A DNA stretch of 20,953 nucleotides from a virus, in IMG/VR virus record IMGVR_UViG_3300031379_000384, positions 1-20,953 of that record. One strand, written 5' to 3'. Made by a program: the position numbers and the translations under genes. Positions 1 through 7,614 of this stretch are shown here, piece after piece. Below the pieces are notes generated by a model. The model was not told the origin of the DNA and did not search any database. It saw only the letters and a program-made list of their open reading frames with translations. How positions within the stretch are numbered: position 1 is the first letter of the stretch; each line of letters opens with the position of its first letter.

Positions 1-1
1 C

Positions 2-313
2 TTTGACGTCACCATGCGAATCTATCGGGGGGGAGGGTTGACAAAGGATGTGGTCTATTTGCGCGGGCTGAGCAGATTGCTCCAGTACCTCGGCGAGGGG
101 GGAGAACTTGAGCCGCTTCTCGTCGGCAAGATCGCCTTGGACCACACCGCCATCATGCGCGAGCTACATCTCCGAGAAGTGTTGTGCCCGCCACCGCTAA
201 GACCGCGGTATCTGGACGATCCTCAGGTTGCGGGTAAACTGGCGAAAGTCCGGCAGGGACTCACGGTCTTGCAGTTGATCGAAAGGAAGAACGAATGCGC
301 GTCGGATTCGTAG
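2..313 (+). CDS. DUF1704 / MATCAP-like metallopeptidase family protein, C-terminal fragment
   Basis: Open from the window edge in frame 2. The first ATG (base 14) is probably internal, because the frame is open upstream and the family is far longer than 99 residues. What is seen: a motif YRGGG-TKD followed by YLRGL, then a segment LLVGKIALDH, and a short C-terminal tail with PPPLRPRYL. From recall, this pattern matches the end of DUF1704 proteins, which bacterial annotations call flavohemoglobin expression-modulating QEGLA-motif proteins. Eukaryotic members (MATCAP) are zinc tyrosine carboxypeptidases. The expected HExxxH and QEGLA motifs would lie upstream of the window, so catalytic competence cannot be judged. 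The last 19 bp overlap the start of the ATP-grasp gene, which suggests translational coupling and a shared operon. Substrate is unknown. Confidence 0.7.
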   Translation, partial: FDVTMRIYRGGGLTKDVVYLRGLSRLLQYLGEGGELEPLLVGKIALDHTAIMRELHLREVLCPPPLRPRYLDDPQVAGKLAKVRQGLTVLQLIERKNECASDS

Positions 314-1341
314 TCAATGATATTGCGACGGAGGAGGCCATCTACACGACGAGCCGCCTCGCCATGGCAGCGGTCAACCGCGGGCACGAATCCTGGTTGA
401 TCGGAGCCGGGGATCTCGCATTGGACCCGGACAACTGCATCCGTGCTCGAGCGCGTGCCGCGCCCGAAACCAGGTATAAGTCCACGCAAACGTATCTTGA
501 CCAATTACGAGGTTCCAACGGCATCGTGGAACGGATAACGGTGGACGACCTCGACGTGCTGATGCTTCGGAATGACCCGGCGGAGGACAAGGATCGTCGG
601 CCCTGGGCACAAACGGCAGGCATCATGTTCGGCCGGGCGGCCCTTCTCCGCGGGGTGATCGTCCTCAACGATCCCAATGGTCTCGCCAATGCGATGAACA
701 AGATGTACTTTCAATTGTTTCCGGAGGAGGTGCGCCCGAAGACGTTGATCACACGAGATCGGGACGAAATCAAGGCTTTCGGCAAGGAGCACGGAAGAGA
801 CATCGTCATCAAACCGCTTCAGGGTTCTGGAGGCGAGGGCGTCTTCCGCGTTCGAAGCGATGACTTCGGGAACCTGAATCAGATGATCGAATCCGTCAGC
901 CGTAACGGGTATGTCGTCGCCCAGGAATACCTGGCCGAGGCGGCCGAGGGGGACATGCGCCTGTTCATGATGAACGGCCAGCCGCTGCGGTATAAGGGCA
1001 AGTACGCCGCCTTCCGCCGCGTCCGCTCCGGTGATGACATCCGCAGCAACATCCACGCCGGTGGTGAAAAGGCCTCGGCCGAGGTGGACGATCGTGTCTT
1101 GAGGATCGCCGAAATCGTGCGTCCCAAGTTGGTCGAAGACGGCATGTTCCTGGTGGGGCTCGATATTGTCGGCGACAAGTTAATGGAGATCAACGTCTTC
1201 ACGCCGGGGGGGCTGGGCAGCGCTCGACAATTCGAGGGGGTTAACTTCGCACACGCAGTGGTCGAAGCGCTGGAGCGGAAGGTGAAATACGTAGGCTTCT
1301 ACCAGCGCAGATTCGACAATGTCGACATGGCGACGCTCTAG
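295..1341 (+). CDS. Glutathione synthetase-like ATP-grasp ligase
   Basis: 348 residues. The ATG is preceded by AGGAAG with a 5-nt spacer and lies inside the end of the DUF1704 gene. The ATP-grasp hallmarks of the GshB family appear in order: RNDP (92-95), NDPNGL (125-130), KPLQGSGGEGVF (173-184, the glycine-rich nucleotide loop), EGDMR (218-222), NIHAGG (252-257) and GLDIVGDKLMEINVFTPGG (288-306, metal-binding E and N). GshB joins gamma-glutamylcysteine to glycine with ATP in the cytosol. Length is slightly above that of typical GshB (about 315). No gamma-glutamylcysteine ligase is in the window, so glutathione itself is not established as the product. The overlap with a DUF1704 gene fits a peptide- or amide-metabolism operon of unknown substrate. 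Family assignment is firm; the exact reaction is an inference. Confidence 0.85.
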   Translation: MRVGFVVNDIATEEAIYTTSRLAMAAVNRGHESWLIGAGDLALDPDNCIRARARAAPETRYKSTQTYLDQLRGSNGIVERITVDDLDVLMLRNDPAEDKDRRPWAQTAGIMFGRAALLRGVIVLNDPNGLANAMNKMYFQLFPEEVRPKTLITRDRDEIKAFGKEHGRDIVIKPLQGSGGEGVFRVRSDDFGNLNQMIESVSRNGYVVAQEYLAEAAEGDMRLFMMNGQPLRYKGKYAAFRRVRSGDDIRSNIHAGGEKASAEVDDRVLRIAEIVRPKLVEDGMFLVGLDIVGDKLMEINVFTPGGLGSARQFEGVNFAHAVVEALERKVKYVGFYQRRFDNVDMATL

Positions 1342-1368
1342 GGGACGTGATCTACCTCCCAAGAGCGC

Positions 1369-1965
1369 ATGAGAAGATGCGGCGCCATGAATACCTTCAC
1401 GGGCTTGCTTGATGCATACCCTTTGTTTTGGCCTGTGTTCATCTTCTGCGCACGCGTGGTTGACGTCTCGATGGGAACCTTCAGAACAATCTGCGTTATT
1501 AGAGGTTCACGCGTTGTTGCGCCTATCCTTGGATTCTTCGAAGTATCTATCTGGGTGTTGGCGATTTCTGGTGTCCTGACCCACCTGGATCACTGGTATA
1601 ACATCGTGGCCTATGCTGGCGGTTTCGCAACCGGCACAGCTGTTGGTGTCCTTCTGGAGCGCAAGCTGGCTATCGGCATGCAAGCGATCCGGCTGATCTC
1701 CCGGACCCGAAGCGCGGCGGTGGCGGAGGGGCTAAGACTCGCGGGTTTCGGTGTCACTGAAATGAAAGGGCACGGAATGACCGGTGAAGTTTCCGTCGCA
1801 TTCGTCGTGGTCCCTCGCCGACAGACGGAGACAGTAATAGGAGCAGCAAAGACCGTTGATCCCGAAGTGTTTACGACAATAGAGGACATCCGCGGTGCGA
1901 ACTTGCATATCTACCGAGGTGCTGTTCCGCCTACCGGATGGAGAGCGATTCTCAAGCGGAAGTGA
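1369..1965 (+). CDS. UPF0316 / DUF2179 family integral membrane protein
   Basis: 198 residues if started at 1369. A second ATG at 1387 has GAGAAG about 10 nt upstream and gives a 192-residue protein starting MNTF; I consider it at least equally likely. The N-terminal two thirds hold about three hydrophobic segments. The UPF0316 signature is visible: F-ARVVDVSMGTFRT, then VIRGSRVVAPILGFFEVSIW, then a glycine-rich AYAGGFATGTAVG segment. The C-terminal part (about 115-185) is a soluble alpha/beta region typical of DUF2179. Function of the family is unknown; the inner membrane is the expected location. It sits 27 bp after the ATP-grasp gene on the same strand, probably in the same operon, and is the last host-type gene before the convergent phage block. 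Confidence 0.85.
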   Translation: MRRCGAMNTFTGLLDAYPLFWPVFIFCARVVDVSMGTFRTICVIRGSRVVAPILGFFEVSIWVLAISGVLTHLDHWYNIVAYAGGFATGTAVGVLLERKLAIGMQAIRLISRTRSAAVAEGLRLAGFGVTEMKGHGMTGEVSVAFVVVPRRQTETVIGAAKTVDPEVFTTIEDIRGANLHIYRGAVPPTGWRAILKRK

Positions 1966-2178
1966 GACTTCGAGACGATTCGCAATCAGCGCTCGGCATA
2001 CATCAGCTCGAGCATCAACAGTAACCCTTGCCGCCGAACGGCATAGATGCCGTGGTCCGGGATGTGGCCCCCAGCCTCCTCCAGAAGTGCGGAGAAGCGT
2101 TCTCACCTGCCCGGTCGCAATTCATGAGTCAGATTTGTCTATCGGACACCGTAGCCGGGAGGCTGTCATCCTCGGACC
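1966..2178. other. Intergenic junction between host genes and phage block
   Basis: 213 bp between the stop of the UPF0316 gene and the stop of the last phage gene, which converge here. I see no tRNA, no T-rich terminator stem and no obvious att core. An open frame on the + strand runs across it into the phage gene, but it has no family features and overlaps a better-supported gene. The only clear structure is a short palindrome at 2038-2053. If the phage block is an integrated prophage, its left end most likely lies in or near this stretch. Confidence 0.5.
2038..2053. repeat. Short perfect inverted repeat
   Basis: ACGGCAT and its exact complement ATGCCGT are separated by only AG. The 7-bp arms lie in the gap between the converging host and phage operons. 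There is no following T tract on either strand, so an intrinsic terminator is not supported. A protein-binding palindrome or a chance feature remains possible. Confidence 0.35.
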
Positions 2179-3279
2179 TCAGGCCGCCAGTTTGTCGAAG
2201 TTGAAGGTGCCGAGGACGCCGCCGGCGGCGGCCCAGTTGAAGTTGTCGGTCGAATACTCCGTTCCGCTGCCGGGGCTCCAGCCGGCGCAGAGCACCGACT
2301 CGGTCGGATCGTCGTTGTCCAGGTACAGGATCAGGTACCGCGTGCCGGGAGGGTAGACCGTCGCGTCGCTGAAGAGCACAGTCCTGTCCGTGGTCTGCTC
2401 TTCGGAGCTCTCGATGGTTCCGGACTTGAAGTTGCTGCCGGCGGCGACCAGGTCCTCGTAGCTGGACGGAGACGGATTGGTCTCGGACATGTCCATCAGA
2501 GCCGTGATGGGGCGGCCAATGGACATGGTGAAGCTTGATCCTCCCGTGTACCTCGACCGGTAGGCCCGGTACTTCGCGTACGGGTAGATGTGCTGGCACG
2601 GATGGCCGGTCATGTCCTCATACCCTGGCCGGGCAGCGTGAACCGTGAAGCCGAAGTAGCTGGCCCTTTGGTGCTGGCCGGTGTACTGGGCGCCGAGGTG
2701 CGTGTAGTAGCCAGGATAGTAGTGCCAGACGTGAATGCCAAAGGCGTAAGCGGTCTGGAGCCAGGCGGTCCCGGCCAGCTCGGCCAAGGCTGCCGCACAG
2801 GTCGGCTGATACGCGGATCCTCGCCGGCGGCGCCCCTGCGTTCCGCCGCCAGCGGACGTGAGGGTGAAGACAGTCATCTCGTTGGCGAGTTCCCTCATGT
2901 CCTCGAATTGACGGGCATTGAAACGCGCTCCCTTGCCCCGGGGATCCCGCCAGGTGGTGATCCCCGGCCCGATGCCCTTCTCGAAGATGTTCCATTTCAT
3001 CTCGGGCGGATCAGTGGGCGTGGTCACCAGACTCCAGACGCTGAACGTCTTCCAGTCGGTGTAGCTCTCGATCCACTTCCACCCGTTGATGATGTAGTTG
3101 AAACCGTCGGTCAGCTCGGAGGTGAGCCTGCGGCCCTTCTGATGGGCCTCGGGCAGATAGGGCAGGTACCACTGGTTCCGGGCGGCCGCCCGTTCCAGGC
3201 AGGCGTGGCGGAACTCGTTATGCAGGGGTTCAGCCGTAGCTCGTGCCCCTTTCACCGGTAGCGTCTGCGTCCAACCCAT
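2179..3279 (-). CDS. Terminal tail-region protein, unrecognised
   Basis: 366 residues, the last gene of the phage operon. The start ATG lies 3 nt beyond the stop of the preceding gene; its leader has only a weak G-rich ribosome site. I do not recognise a family with certainty. The N-terminal 110 residues are rich in aromatic residues and charge. A basic RRRRG patch sits near residue 155, followed by an aromatic stretch (HVWHYYPGYYTHLG) near residues 185-200. The C-terminal 150 residues look beta-rich (alternating S/T/V/Y), as in virion surface proteins. No signal peptide or membrane segment is evident. Position after the tape measure and two other tail genes, at the distal end of the cluster, suggests a tail-tip, fibre or receptor-binding role; this is inferred from order alone. 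Confidence 0.7.
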   Translation of the reverse strand: MGWTQTLPVKGARATAEPLHNEFRHACLERAAARNQWYLPYLPEAHQKGRRLTSELTDGFNYIINGWKWIESYTDWKTFSVWSLVTTPTDPPEMKWNIFEKGIGPGITTWRDPRGKGARFNARQFEDMRELANEMTVFTLTSAGGGTQGRRRRGSAYQPTCAAALAELAGTAWLQTAYAFGIHVWHYYPGYYTHLGAQYTGQHQRASYFGFTVHAARPGYEDMTGHPCQHIYPYAKYRAYRSRYTGGSSFTMSIGRPITALMDMSETNPSPSSYEDLVAAGSNFKSGTIESSEEQTTDRTVLFSDATVYPPGTRYLILYLDNDDPTESVLCAGWSPGSGTEYSTDNFNWAAAGGVLGTFNFDKLAA

Positions 3280-3282
3280 CGG

Positions 3283-4083
3283 TCACCCCATGGCCGCCCA
3301 GGGCGAGAGGATGGCCAGGTACTTCTTGCCGTAGGTCGCCTCGTCGCCCCAGTCCGAATCCGATTGTTTCCACGTCGGGCACGGCTTGATCTCAATCACA
3401 TCGTTCGCGTCGAGGAGATCAGCCACGCCAGGGTCGTTGAGGAACATGAACTGCACGGCATCGCCGAGGGAGCCGCCGTCGTTCTTGATATGGCCGGTGT
3501 AGCGCTTGTTGGTTCTGTCTCCGTCGAACACCGCAAATGCCGTGAGCTGGGGCTGCCCGACCGGGAACAGCACGACACCCCACTTCAGGCCGGTGCCGGA
3601 TTCCTTCCAGAGGATCCGCGCTGATCCCGAGCCCGTTTCCAGGAAGCCCGTTTCACCCGTCTTGGCAACCGCATACTGATCGTCCTCGCTCTGGACATCC
3701 AGCTTGACCGGCGTGACGCCCGCGACCATCGCATGGCCGAGCCGACCGGCCGCGATCGGTCCGGTGAGGATGACGAAGCTGTCCGTGTGATCGTCGGTTG
3801 GGACCACGACATCGAAGGCCGGGCGGCTCTGGAACTCCAGCTCGTTGTCCGCTGGGGGAATCACGATGCCCGAAAGGCCCATGACGGCGAATCGATCCTG
3901 ATCCGCCCCCGAAGTGTTTCGCACGGTGACGATGCCAGCGCCCATCCTCAGGCCGCCCGCATCCACACCCTGTGACAGCTCCCGCTGGCGGTGCGAACGG
4001 GCCACGTCCATGAGCGTGTTCCAGGTGTCCGCCGGAACCCGCAGCGTCTCGCCGCGAGCGACTTTGCGCAGTTGCGAACTCAT
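3283..4083 (-). CDS. Phage tail-region structural protein, function unknown
   Basis: 266 residues. The start overlaps the previous stop as ATGA (bases 4080-4083), a sign of translational coupling. The N-terminus has the pattern KVARGETLRVPADTWN followed by VARSHRQR; I recall this start as common in phage structural proteins of planctomycete-type prophages, usually without a known function. The rest is glycine- and valine-rich with predicted beta character, and the C-terminus carries a short acidic/tryptophan segment (DSDWGDEATYGKKYLA). There is no membrane segment. Downstream of the tape measure and upstream of the terminal gene, it probably belongs to the tail tip or baseplate. It could instead be a minor decoration protein. 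Confidence 0.75.
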   Translation of the reverse strand: MSSQLRKVARGETLRVPADTWNTLMDVARSHRQRELSQGVDAGGLRMGAGIVTVRNTSGADQDRFAVMGLSGIVIPPADNELEFQSRPAFDVVVPTDDHTDSFVILTGPIAAGRLGHAMVAGVTPVKLDVQSEDDQYAVAKTGETGFLETGSGSARILWKESGTGLKWGVVLFPVGQPQLTAFAVFDGDRTNKRYTGHIKNDGGSLGDAVQFMFLNDPGVADLLDANDVIEIKPCPTWKQSDSDWGDEATYGKKYLAILSPWAAMG

Positions 4084-4862
4084 ACTCCAAGCCCCAAAGC
4101 GGTGAAGTCCGATGTCGGATAGACCCGCTCGACGTGCACGCCGATCGGCTTCTTCACGATCGACTTGGCCGTGTCGTCCACGTCCTCCGCATAAAGCACC
4201 CAGAGGTACTCCCAGCCCTTCTTGGCGATCCCGGTGATCTCGCCGACCTGGATGTCGCTCTTGTTAGGCGAGGCGCTGAAGCGGAACTGCAGCTCCCACA
4301 GGTCGTTGCCGCGCTTGCTGCCGCTGGCCCCCAGGAACAGGACCTCGCCCGCGCTAAAACCCCGCCACGAGGCGTTGTTGACCGTGCCGGTCAGGTTGAA
4401 CAGCGTGGCCTTGTAGGCAGGTGTCACCTGAGCATCCGTGAAGTAGTGCGTCTCGGAGAAGGCGTAGACGGGCACGACGATGTCCACGCCGTTGACGTTC
4501 TGGCCGTCGTAGTTGATCGCCCCGCCCAGCTTGGTCGATGCGCCCGGGCCGTAGCGACCGACGGTGCTTAAGCTCTGCGTGATGTGCTGCTGGCCGCCGC
4601 CGGTGTCGAAGCTCCAGACGGATTCCTTGAGCTCATACGACGCGACGAGCCGCCACTGCGCGTTGTTGATCCGCTCCTCGATCGCAATACTCGTGCGGAG
4701 CAGGCCGTTGTAGGTGGGTGGCAGCGTCGCATCAGCGCTGAGGAGCACGGCCGTCTCGTCCTCGCCCTCGCTGGTCGTGGCCAGGTGGGCTATTTCGGCC
4801 GATGGCCGCACACCCACGGCCTCGGTGCGATCGGCGAAGAGTTCCTGAAACGTGATGGCCAT
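4080..4862 (-). CDS. Conserved phage tail protein after the tape measure
   Basis: 260 residues from the ATG at 4862, which is preceded by GGAGG with a spacer of about 9 nt. A TTG start at 4871 would add three residues but would lie too close to that site. Recognisable segments are SFDTGGGQQHITQSL (about residues 85-100), VPVYAFSETHYFTDAQV, EVLFLGASGSKRG and a C-terminal KKGWEYLWVLY. I recall this combination as a conserved phage family of unknown function that follows the tape measure gene in prophages of Planctomycetota and some Proteobacteria. It has no membrane segment. By position it is the candidate distal-tail protein. Its gene is separated from the tape measure gene by an octamer-repeat hairpin. 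Confidence 0.8.
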   Translation of the reverse strand: MAITFQELFADRTEAVGVRPSAEIAHLATTSEGEDETAVLLSADATLPPTYNGLLRTSIAIEERINNAQWRLVASYELKESVWSFDTGGGQQHITQSLSTVGRYGPGASTKLGGAINYDGQNVNGVDIVVPVYAFSETHYFTDAQVTPAYKATLFNLTGTVNNASWRGFSAGEVLFLGASGSKRGNDLWELQFRFSASPNKSDIQVGEITGIAKKGWEYLWVLYAEDVDDTAKSIVKKPIGVHVERVYPTSDFTALGLGV

Positions 4863-4886
4863 TGCGAACAACCTCCGGTTGTTCGG

Positions 4887-4974
4887 GGCTGTTAGACTGT
4901 TCGGCTGTTAGGCTGTTAGGAACGACCAGCCGCCCCGCGCCCCAACAGTCGAACAGCCCAACAGTCCAACAGCC
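4887..4974. repeat. Octamer-array inverted repeat, copy 1
   Basis: Left arm 4887-4920 is four tandem 8-bp units of the form CTGTTNGN. Right arm 4941-4974 is four units of the complement (NCNAACAG). Aligned arms match at 29 of 34 positions, and most differences fall at the variable unit positions. The spacer (4921-4940) is GC-rich. The right arm touches the tape measure stop codon (4975-4977), and the array ends about 25 bp before the next start codon. As RNA from the - strand it would form a long imperfect hairpin. No T tract follows, so it does not look like a simple intrinsic terminator. Confidence 0.9.
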
Positions 4975-7311
4975 TCATCCAAACGACAGTTCCTGGCCCG
5001 CCTTGCGGGCGATCTTGGCGGTATTGCGGGCGGTCTCCTCGGTGGCTTTGGCTGTTCGCTCCTGGACGCTGCCCATGCCGAGGCCGAAGGCGGCCAGGGC
5101 ATTGAACGTGCCGGCCGTGGTCATCCCGCGAGTAACAACATCCGCCTGGCCGATCGCGTCCGTGACGCCGGCCAGCATCTTCTTGATCCGCTCGGCGACG
5201 TTCTCCGGCTTCTCGGGCCCTTCCCCTTCCTCGGCTTCGGCCCGTTGAGCACCCGCCTCGGCAATGGCGGCTTGCCATTCAGCTCTGGCCTTGGCGAGGG
5301 CATCCTCCGACGCCTTCAGTTGATCAGCGTACCGCTGTTTGCGGGCCTCGTTCTCGGCGTCGGCCATCTCGTCGATCGCCCGCAGTGTGCCGATGCGTTC
5401 CTGTTCGATGGCTTCCCGCTTCTGCTTGCGCTGCTGTTCACGCTCGGCCAGGGTGCGCTGCGCGTCGCGCTCGACCTGGGCGTTCCGCCGGGCCAGGTCC
5501 TCGTCCGCCATGCGGATCGCCGCCTCAACGTCGAGATCCTCGTCAAACAGGCCCATGAGTTTTAGCCAGCCCTTGGTCAGCAGGTTCTCGGCGGAATTCC
5601 ACGCCTTGGTCAGGCCGCCGGTGAATCGCGTCCAGGTGTTGGCCAGGAACGTCGTCGTCTCGACCCAGATCGCCTGCAGGCCCGCCCAGGCCTCGGCGAG
5701 TAAAGCCACCGCGCCGTAGAACGCATCCGTGGCCAGCGTCAGGAACCAGGTCTTGAAGTCGGTCCAGTAGCCCCTGAGCGCGTGCACGCCGCGCTGCCAT
5801 TCCAGCTTGAGCGTCAGCCAGAGGATTTTGGCCGCCAATGCGATGTTGCCGGCGGCCATCGCGTCACCGATGCCTTGCCAGGCTTTCAGCGCGGTCTGCT
5901 TGAGCGCATCGAACTTGTCCGCCAGCCAGCCGAGGGCTTTGGCGCCGGCGCCCGTCGCGTGAAGGATCCCGACCGCCAAGCCGACGACGCCCGCTGTGAC
6001 CAGGCCGATCGGTGACAGCAGCGCAGCGAGCACTGAGCCGAGCACACCGATGGCCGTGCCTACGCCCGTGATGATCGACGCAATGCCGCCGAAGACGAAC
6101 GACATGGCCGCACCGGCGACGCCGACGGTGATCAGCGCGCCGCCAACGAGACCGATCGCCGCGACCACCTTGGCCGCCGAGACGACCATCGCCTTGTTCT
6201 CCTCCAGCACCCGCCGCACATGCGCGGCGTAGGTCTTGATCGTCCTTGCGATGCGGGCGACGGGCTCAGCCAGTGCCTCACCCACGACCGACAGGGCGAC
6301 AATGGCCGACTGCTTGATCTGCCGGAAGCCGTGAGCGAGCGTGCCCGTCATTTTCTTATAGGCGGCCTCTGTCGCGCCAGCCCGATCAGCCATGACGGCA
6401 ATGTCTTCGGTGAAGCCCTCCATGTTCTTCAGGGCCGGCAGCACGCCTTTGAGGGCCCGGATGTTCGGGAACAGCTTGGAGATCGCGTCCGGCGGCAGTT
6501 TGCTGATCTTGTTGAAGACGCCAGCCAGGCCCTCCGACCTAATCGTGGCCGACGACATCTCGAAGCCGAGTTGCCGGGCATATTCGGTCGCTTCAGAAGC
6601 CGGTTTGAGGAAAGACGAGATGATCGCGTTGAGCGCGGTGACGGCGTTTTCGGTCTGGACGCCGTTGCGGGTCATCGTGGCCAGGGCGGCGCCCGCCTCG
6701 TCCAAGCCGACACCGGCGCTGGCCGCGATCGTGGCCACGTTGCCGATGCTGGGTGCGAGCTCGGCGAACGTGGTCTTGCCCCGCTTGACGATCGAGAAGA
6801 GCCAGTCGCTCACATCACCCGCCCGCTCGGCCGACAGGCCGTAGGCGTTGAGGACGGTGGTGATCGCATCGGCGGCCGTACCGGTGTCGGTGATGCCGGC
6901 CTGTGCGGCCTTGGCGGCCACGGCCAGCACCGACAGGGCGTGCTCGGCCGGCACCGAGGCCGACAGGATGTCGTAAAGGCCCTTGGCGAGCGTCTCGGTG
7001 GACTCGCCGAACTCGACGGACATGTCACGGATACCCTGGCGGAACCGGGCCATGTGCTTGTCCGGCTCGTCGAGCATGGTCGAGACGTTGGCCATCTGCT
7101 GCTCGAAGTCGGCGAAGACTTTTACTCCGGCCACCAGCGGCGTGGCGAACACCGCGCTGACCTTGGCGAGCTGCATACCGATCTGACGCACGGACGCACT
7201 GAAGGCCTTGAGCCTTCGCGATGCATTGCGCAGGCCCTTGACCAGCCGATTGTCGTGGGCATAGAGTTCAACGTAGGCCGCCCCCGCCCGGATGTTCCTG
7301 GCCGATGGCAT
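4975..7311 (-). CDS. Phage tail tape measure protein (TP901-like)
   Basis: 778 residues. The N-terminal 50 residues are helical and basic. Residues 55-350 match the tape-measure core, with a helix FADFEQQMANVSTML near 66-80, then alternating Ala-rich helices and GNVATIAASAGVGLDEAGAALATMT-type text around 190-213. Residues 380-455 form a long hydrophobic stretch with several potential membrane helices, typical of tape measures that contact the host membrane. Residues about 600-700 are a highly charged coiled coil (repeated E, R, K, Q, A). It sets tail length inside the tail tube and is ejected with DNA. At about 0.15 nm per residue the tail would be near 115 nm, a siphovirus size. Start: GGAG lies 8 nt before the ATG, held in a hairpin loop (7312-7332). 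Confidence 0.95.
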   Translation of the reverse strand: MPSARNIRAGAAYVELYAHDNRLVKGLRNASRRLKAFSASVRQIGMQLAKVSAVFATPLVAGVKVFADFEQQMANVSTMLDEPDKHMARFRQGIRDMSVEFGESTETLAKGLYDILSASVPAEHALSVLAVAAKAAQAGITDTGTAADAITTVLNAYGLSAERAGDVSDWLFSIVKRGKTTFAELAPSIGNVATIAASAGVGLDEAGAALATMTRNGVQTENAVTALNAIISSFLKPASEATEYARQLGFEMSSATIRSEGLAGVFNKISKLPPDAISKLFPNIRALKGVLPALKNMEGFTEDIAVMADRAGATEAAYKKMTGTLAHGFRQIKQSAIVALSVVGEALAEPVARIARTIKTYAAHVRRVLEENKAMVVSAAKVVAAIGLVGGALITVGVAGAAMSFVFGGIASIITGVGTAIGVLGSVLAALLSPIGLVTAGVVGLAVGILHATGAGAKALGWLADKFDALKQTALKAWQGIGDAMAAGNIALAAKILWLTLKLEWQRGVHALRGYWTDFKTWFLTLATDAFYGAVALLAEAWAGLQAIWVETTTFLANTWTRFTGGLTKAWNSAENLLTKGWLKLMGLFDEDLDVEAAIRMADEDLARRNAQVERDAQRTLAEREQQRKQKREAIEQERIGTLRAIDEMADAENEARKQRYADQLKASEDALAKARAEWQAAIAEAGAQRAEAEEGEGPEKPENVAERIKKMLAGVTDAIGQADVVTRGMTTAGTFNALAAFGLGMGSVQERTAKATEETARNTAKIARKAGQELSFG

Positions 7312-7332
7312 TGAAACATCTCCGATGTTTCA
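7312..7332 (-). promoter_or_regulatory. Stem-loop presenting the tape measure Shine-Dalgarno
   Basis: On the - strand the 21 bases before the tape measure ATG read TGAAACAT, CGGAG, ATGTTTCA. The 8-bp arms are perfectly complementary, the 5-nt loop contains the GGAG ribosome site, and the stem ends immediately before the start codon. The spacing from GGAG to ATG is 8 nt. The second arm also contains an out-of-frame ATG that would be paired in the stem. This could tune initiation on the tape measure gene, which must be made in low copy number; that role is inferred. Confidence 0.6.
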
Positions 7333-7425
7333 GGCTGTTGGACTGTTAGGCTGTTAGACTGTTGGGGAAACGATCCAACCGTCATCTTCCCCAACAGCCG
7401 AACGGTCTAACAGCCGAACAGTCTG
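7331..7425. repeat. Octamer-array inverted repeat, copy 2
   Basis: Left arm about 7331-7370 and right arm about 7386-7425 are built from CTGTTNGN units and their complement. The arms are about 40 nt, with differences mostly at variable unit positions and one T/C change inside a CTGTT core (AACGG in the right arm). The right arm is flush with the stop codon of the holin-like gene (7426-7428). The left arm shares two bases with the stem-loop that carries the tape measure ribosome site. The spacer differs from those of copies 1, 3 and 4. Confidence 0.9.
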
Positions 7426-7614
7426 CTACTTCTTCGCCATCGCCGCCCGGAATGACACGCCGGTCCAGGTGGCGATGAGGATGGCCAGGGTCTGAGCGAG
7501 CTTGTCGTCAATCAGGCCAGAGCTCCAGAAAAGCCCCAACGTCCCGGCCGCGATCATCCCGATGTACGTCTTCTTGCCGCTCAGAAACGCTCGGATCTGA
7601 CGCAGTGTCTCCAT
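7426..7614 (-). CDS. Small holin-like membrane protein
   Basis: 62 residues. The N-terminus is short and basic (residues 1-16, ending SGKK). A hydrophobic helix spans about 17-33 (IGMIAAGTLGLFWSSGL), then a short acidic turn (IDDK), a second hydrophobic helix at about 37-55, and a basic C-terminus (AAMAKK). Two helices with charged ends and this size fit small phage holins, which form pores in the inner membrane at lysis, but no experimental family match is claimed. GGAGG lies 9 nt before the ATG. The gene starts inside the reading frame of the upstream lipoprotein-like gene and lies just before the tape measure gene. No endolysin is adjacent, so lysis function remains an inference. Confidence 0.75.
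   Translation of the reverse strand: METLRQIRAFLSGKKTYIGMIAAGTLGLFWSSGLIDDKLAQTLAILIATWTGVSFRAAMAKK

Noticed and set aside
1895-2356. + strand open frame bridging the host/phage gap
   Set aside because: It overlaps the UPF0316 gene end and the terminal phage gene, has no family features and low-complexity composition.
4887-4974. Intrinsic (rho-independent) terminators at the octamer hairpins
   Set aside because: Stems are long and imperfect, with no T tract after them on the transcribed strand, and genes of the same operon continue directly downstream.
4908-5102. Open frame on the - strand that translates the octamer repeat into text like LLDCSAVRLLG or QQPNSLT
   Set aside because: 8-bp repeats cycle through all three frames and stay open in some of them. 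Such frames overlap real genes, carry no domain and would be spurious annotations.
6220-7314. Long + strand open frame (364 residues) opposite the tape measure gene
   Set aside because: It is a GC-rich antisense shadow of the tape measure gene, with biased composition and no recognisable motif. The same holds for long + strand frames opposite the capsid, portal, terminase and beta-helix genes.
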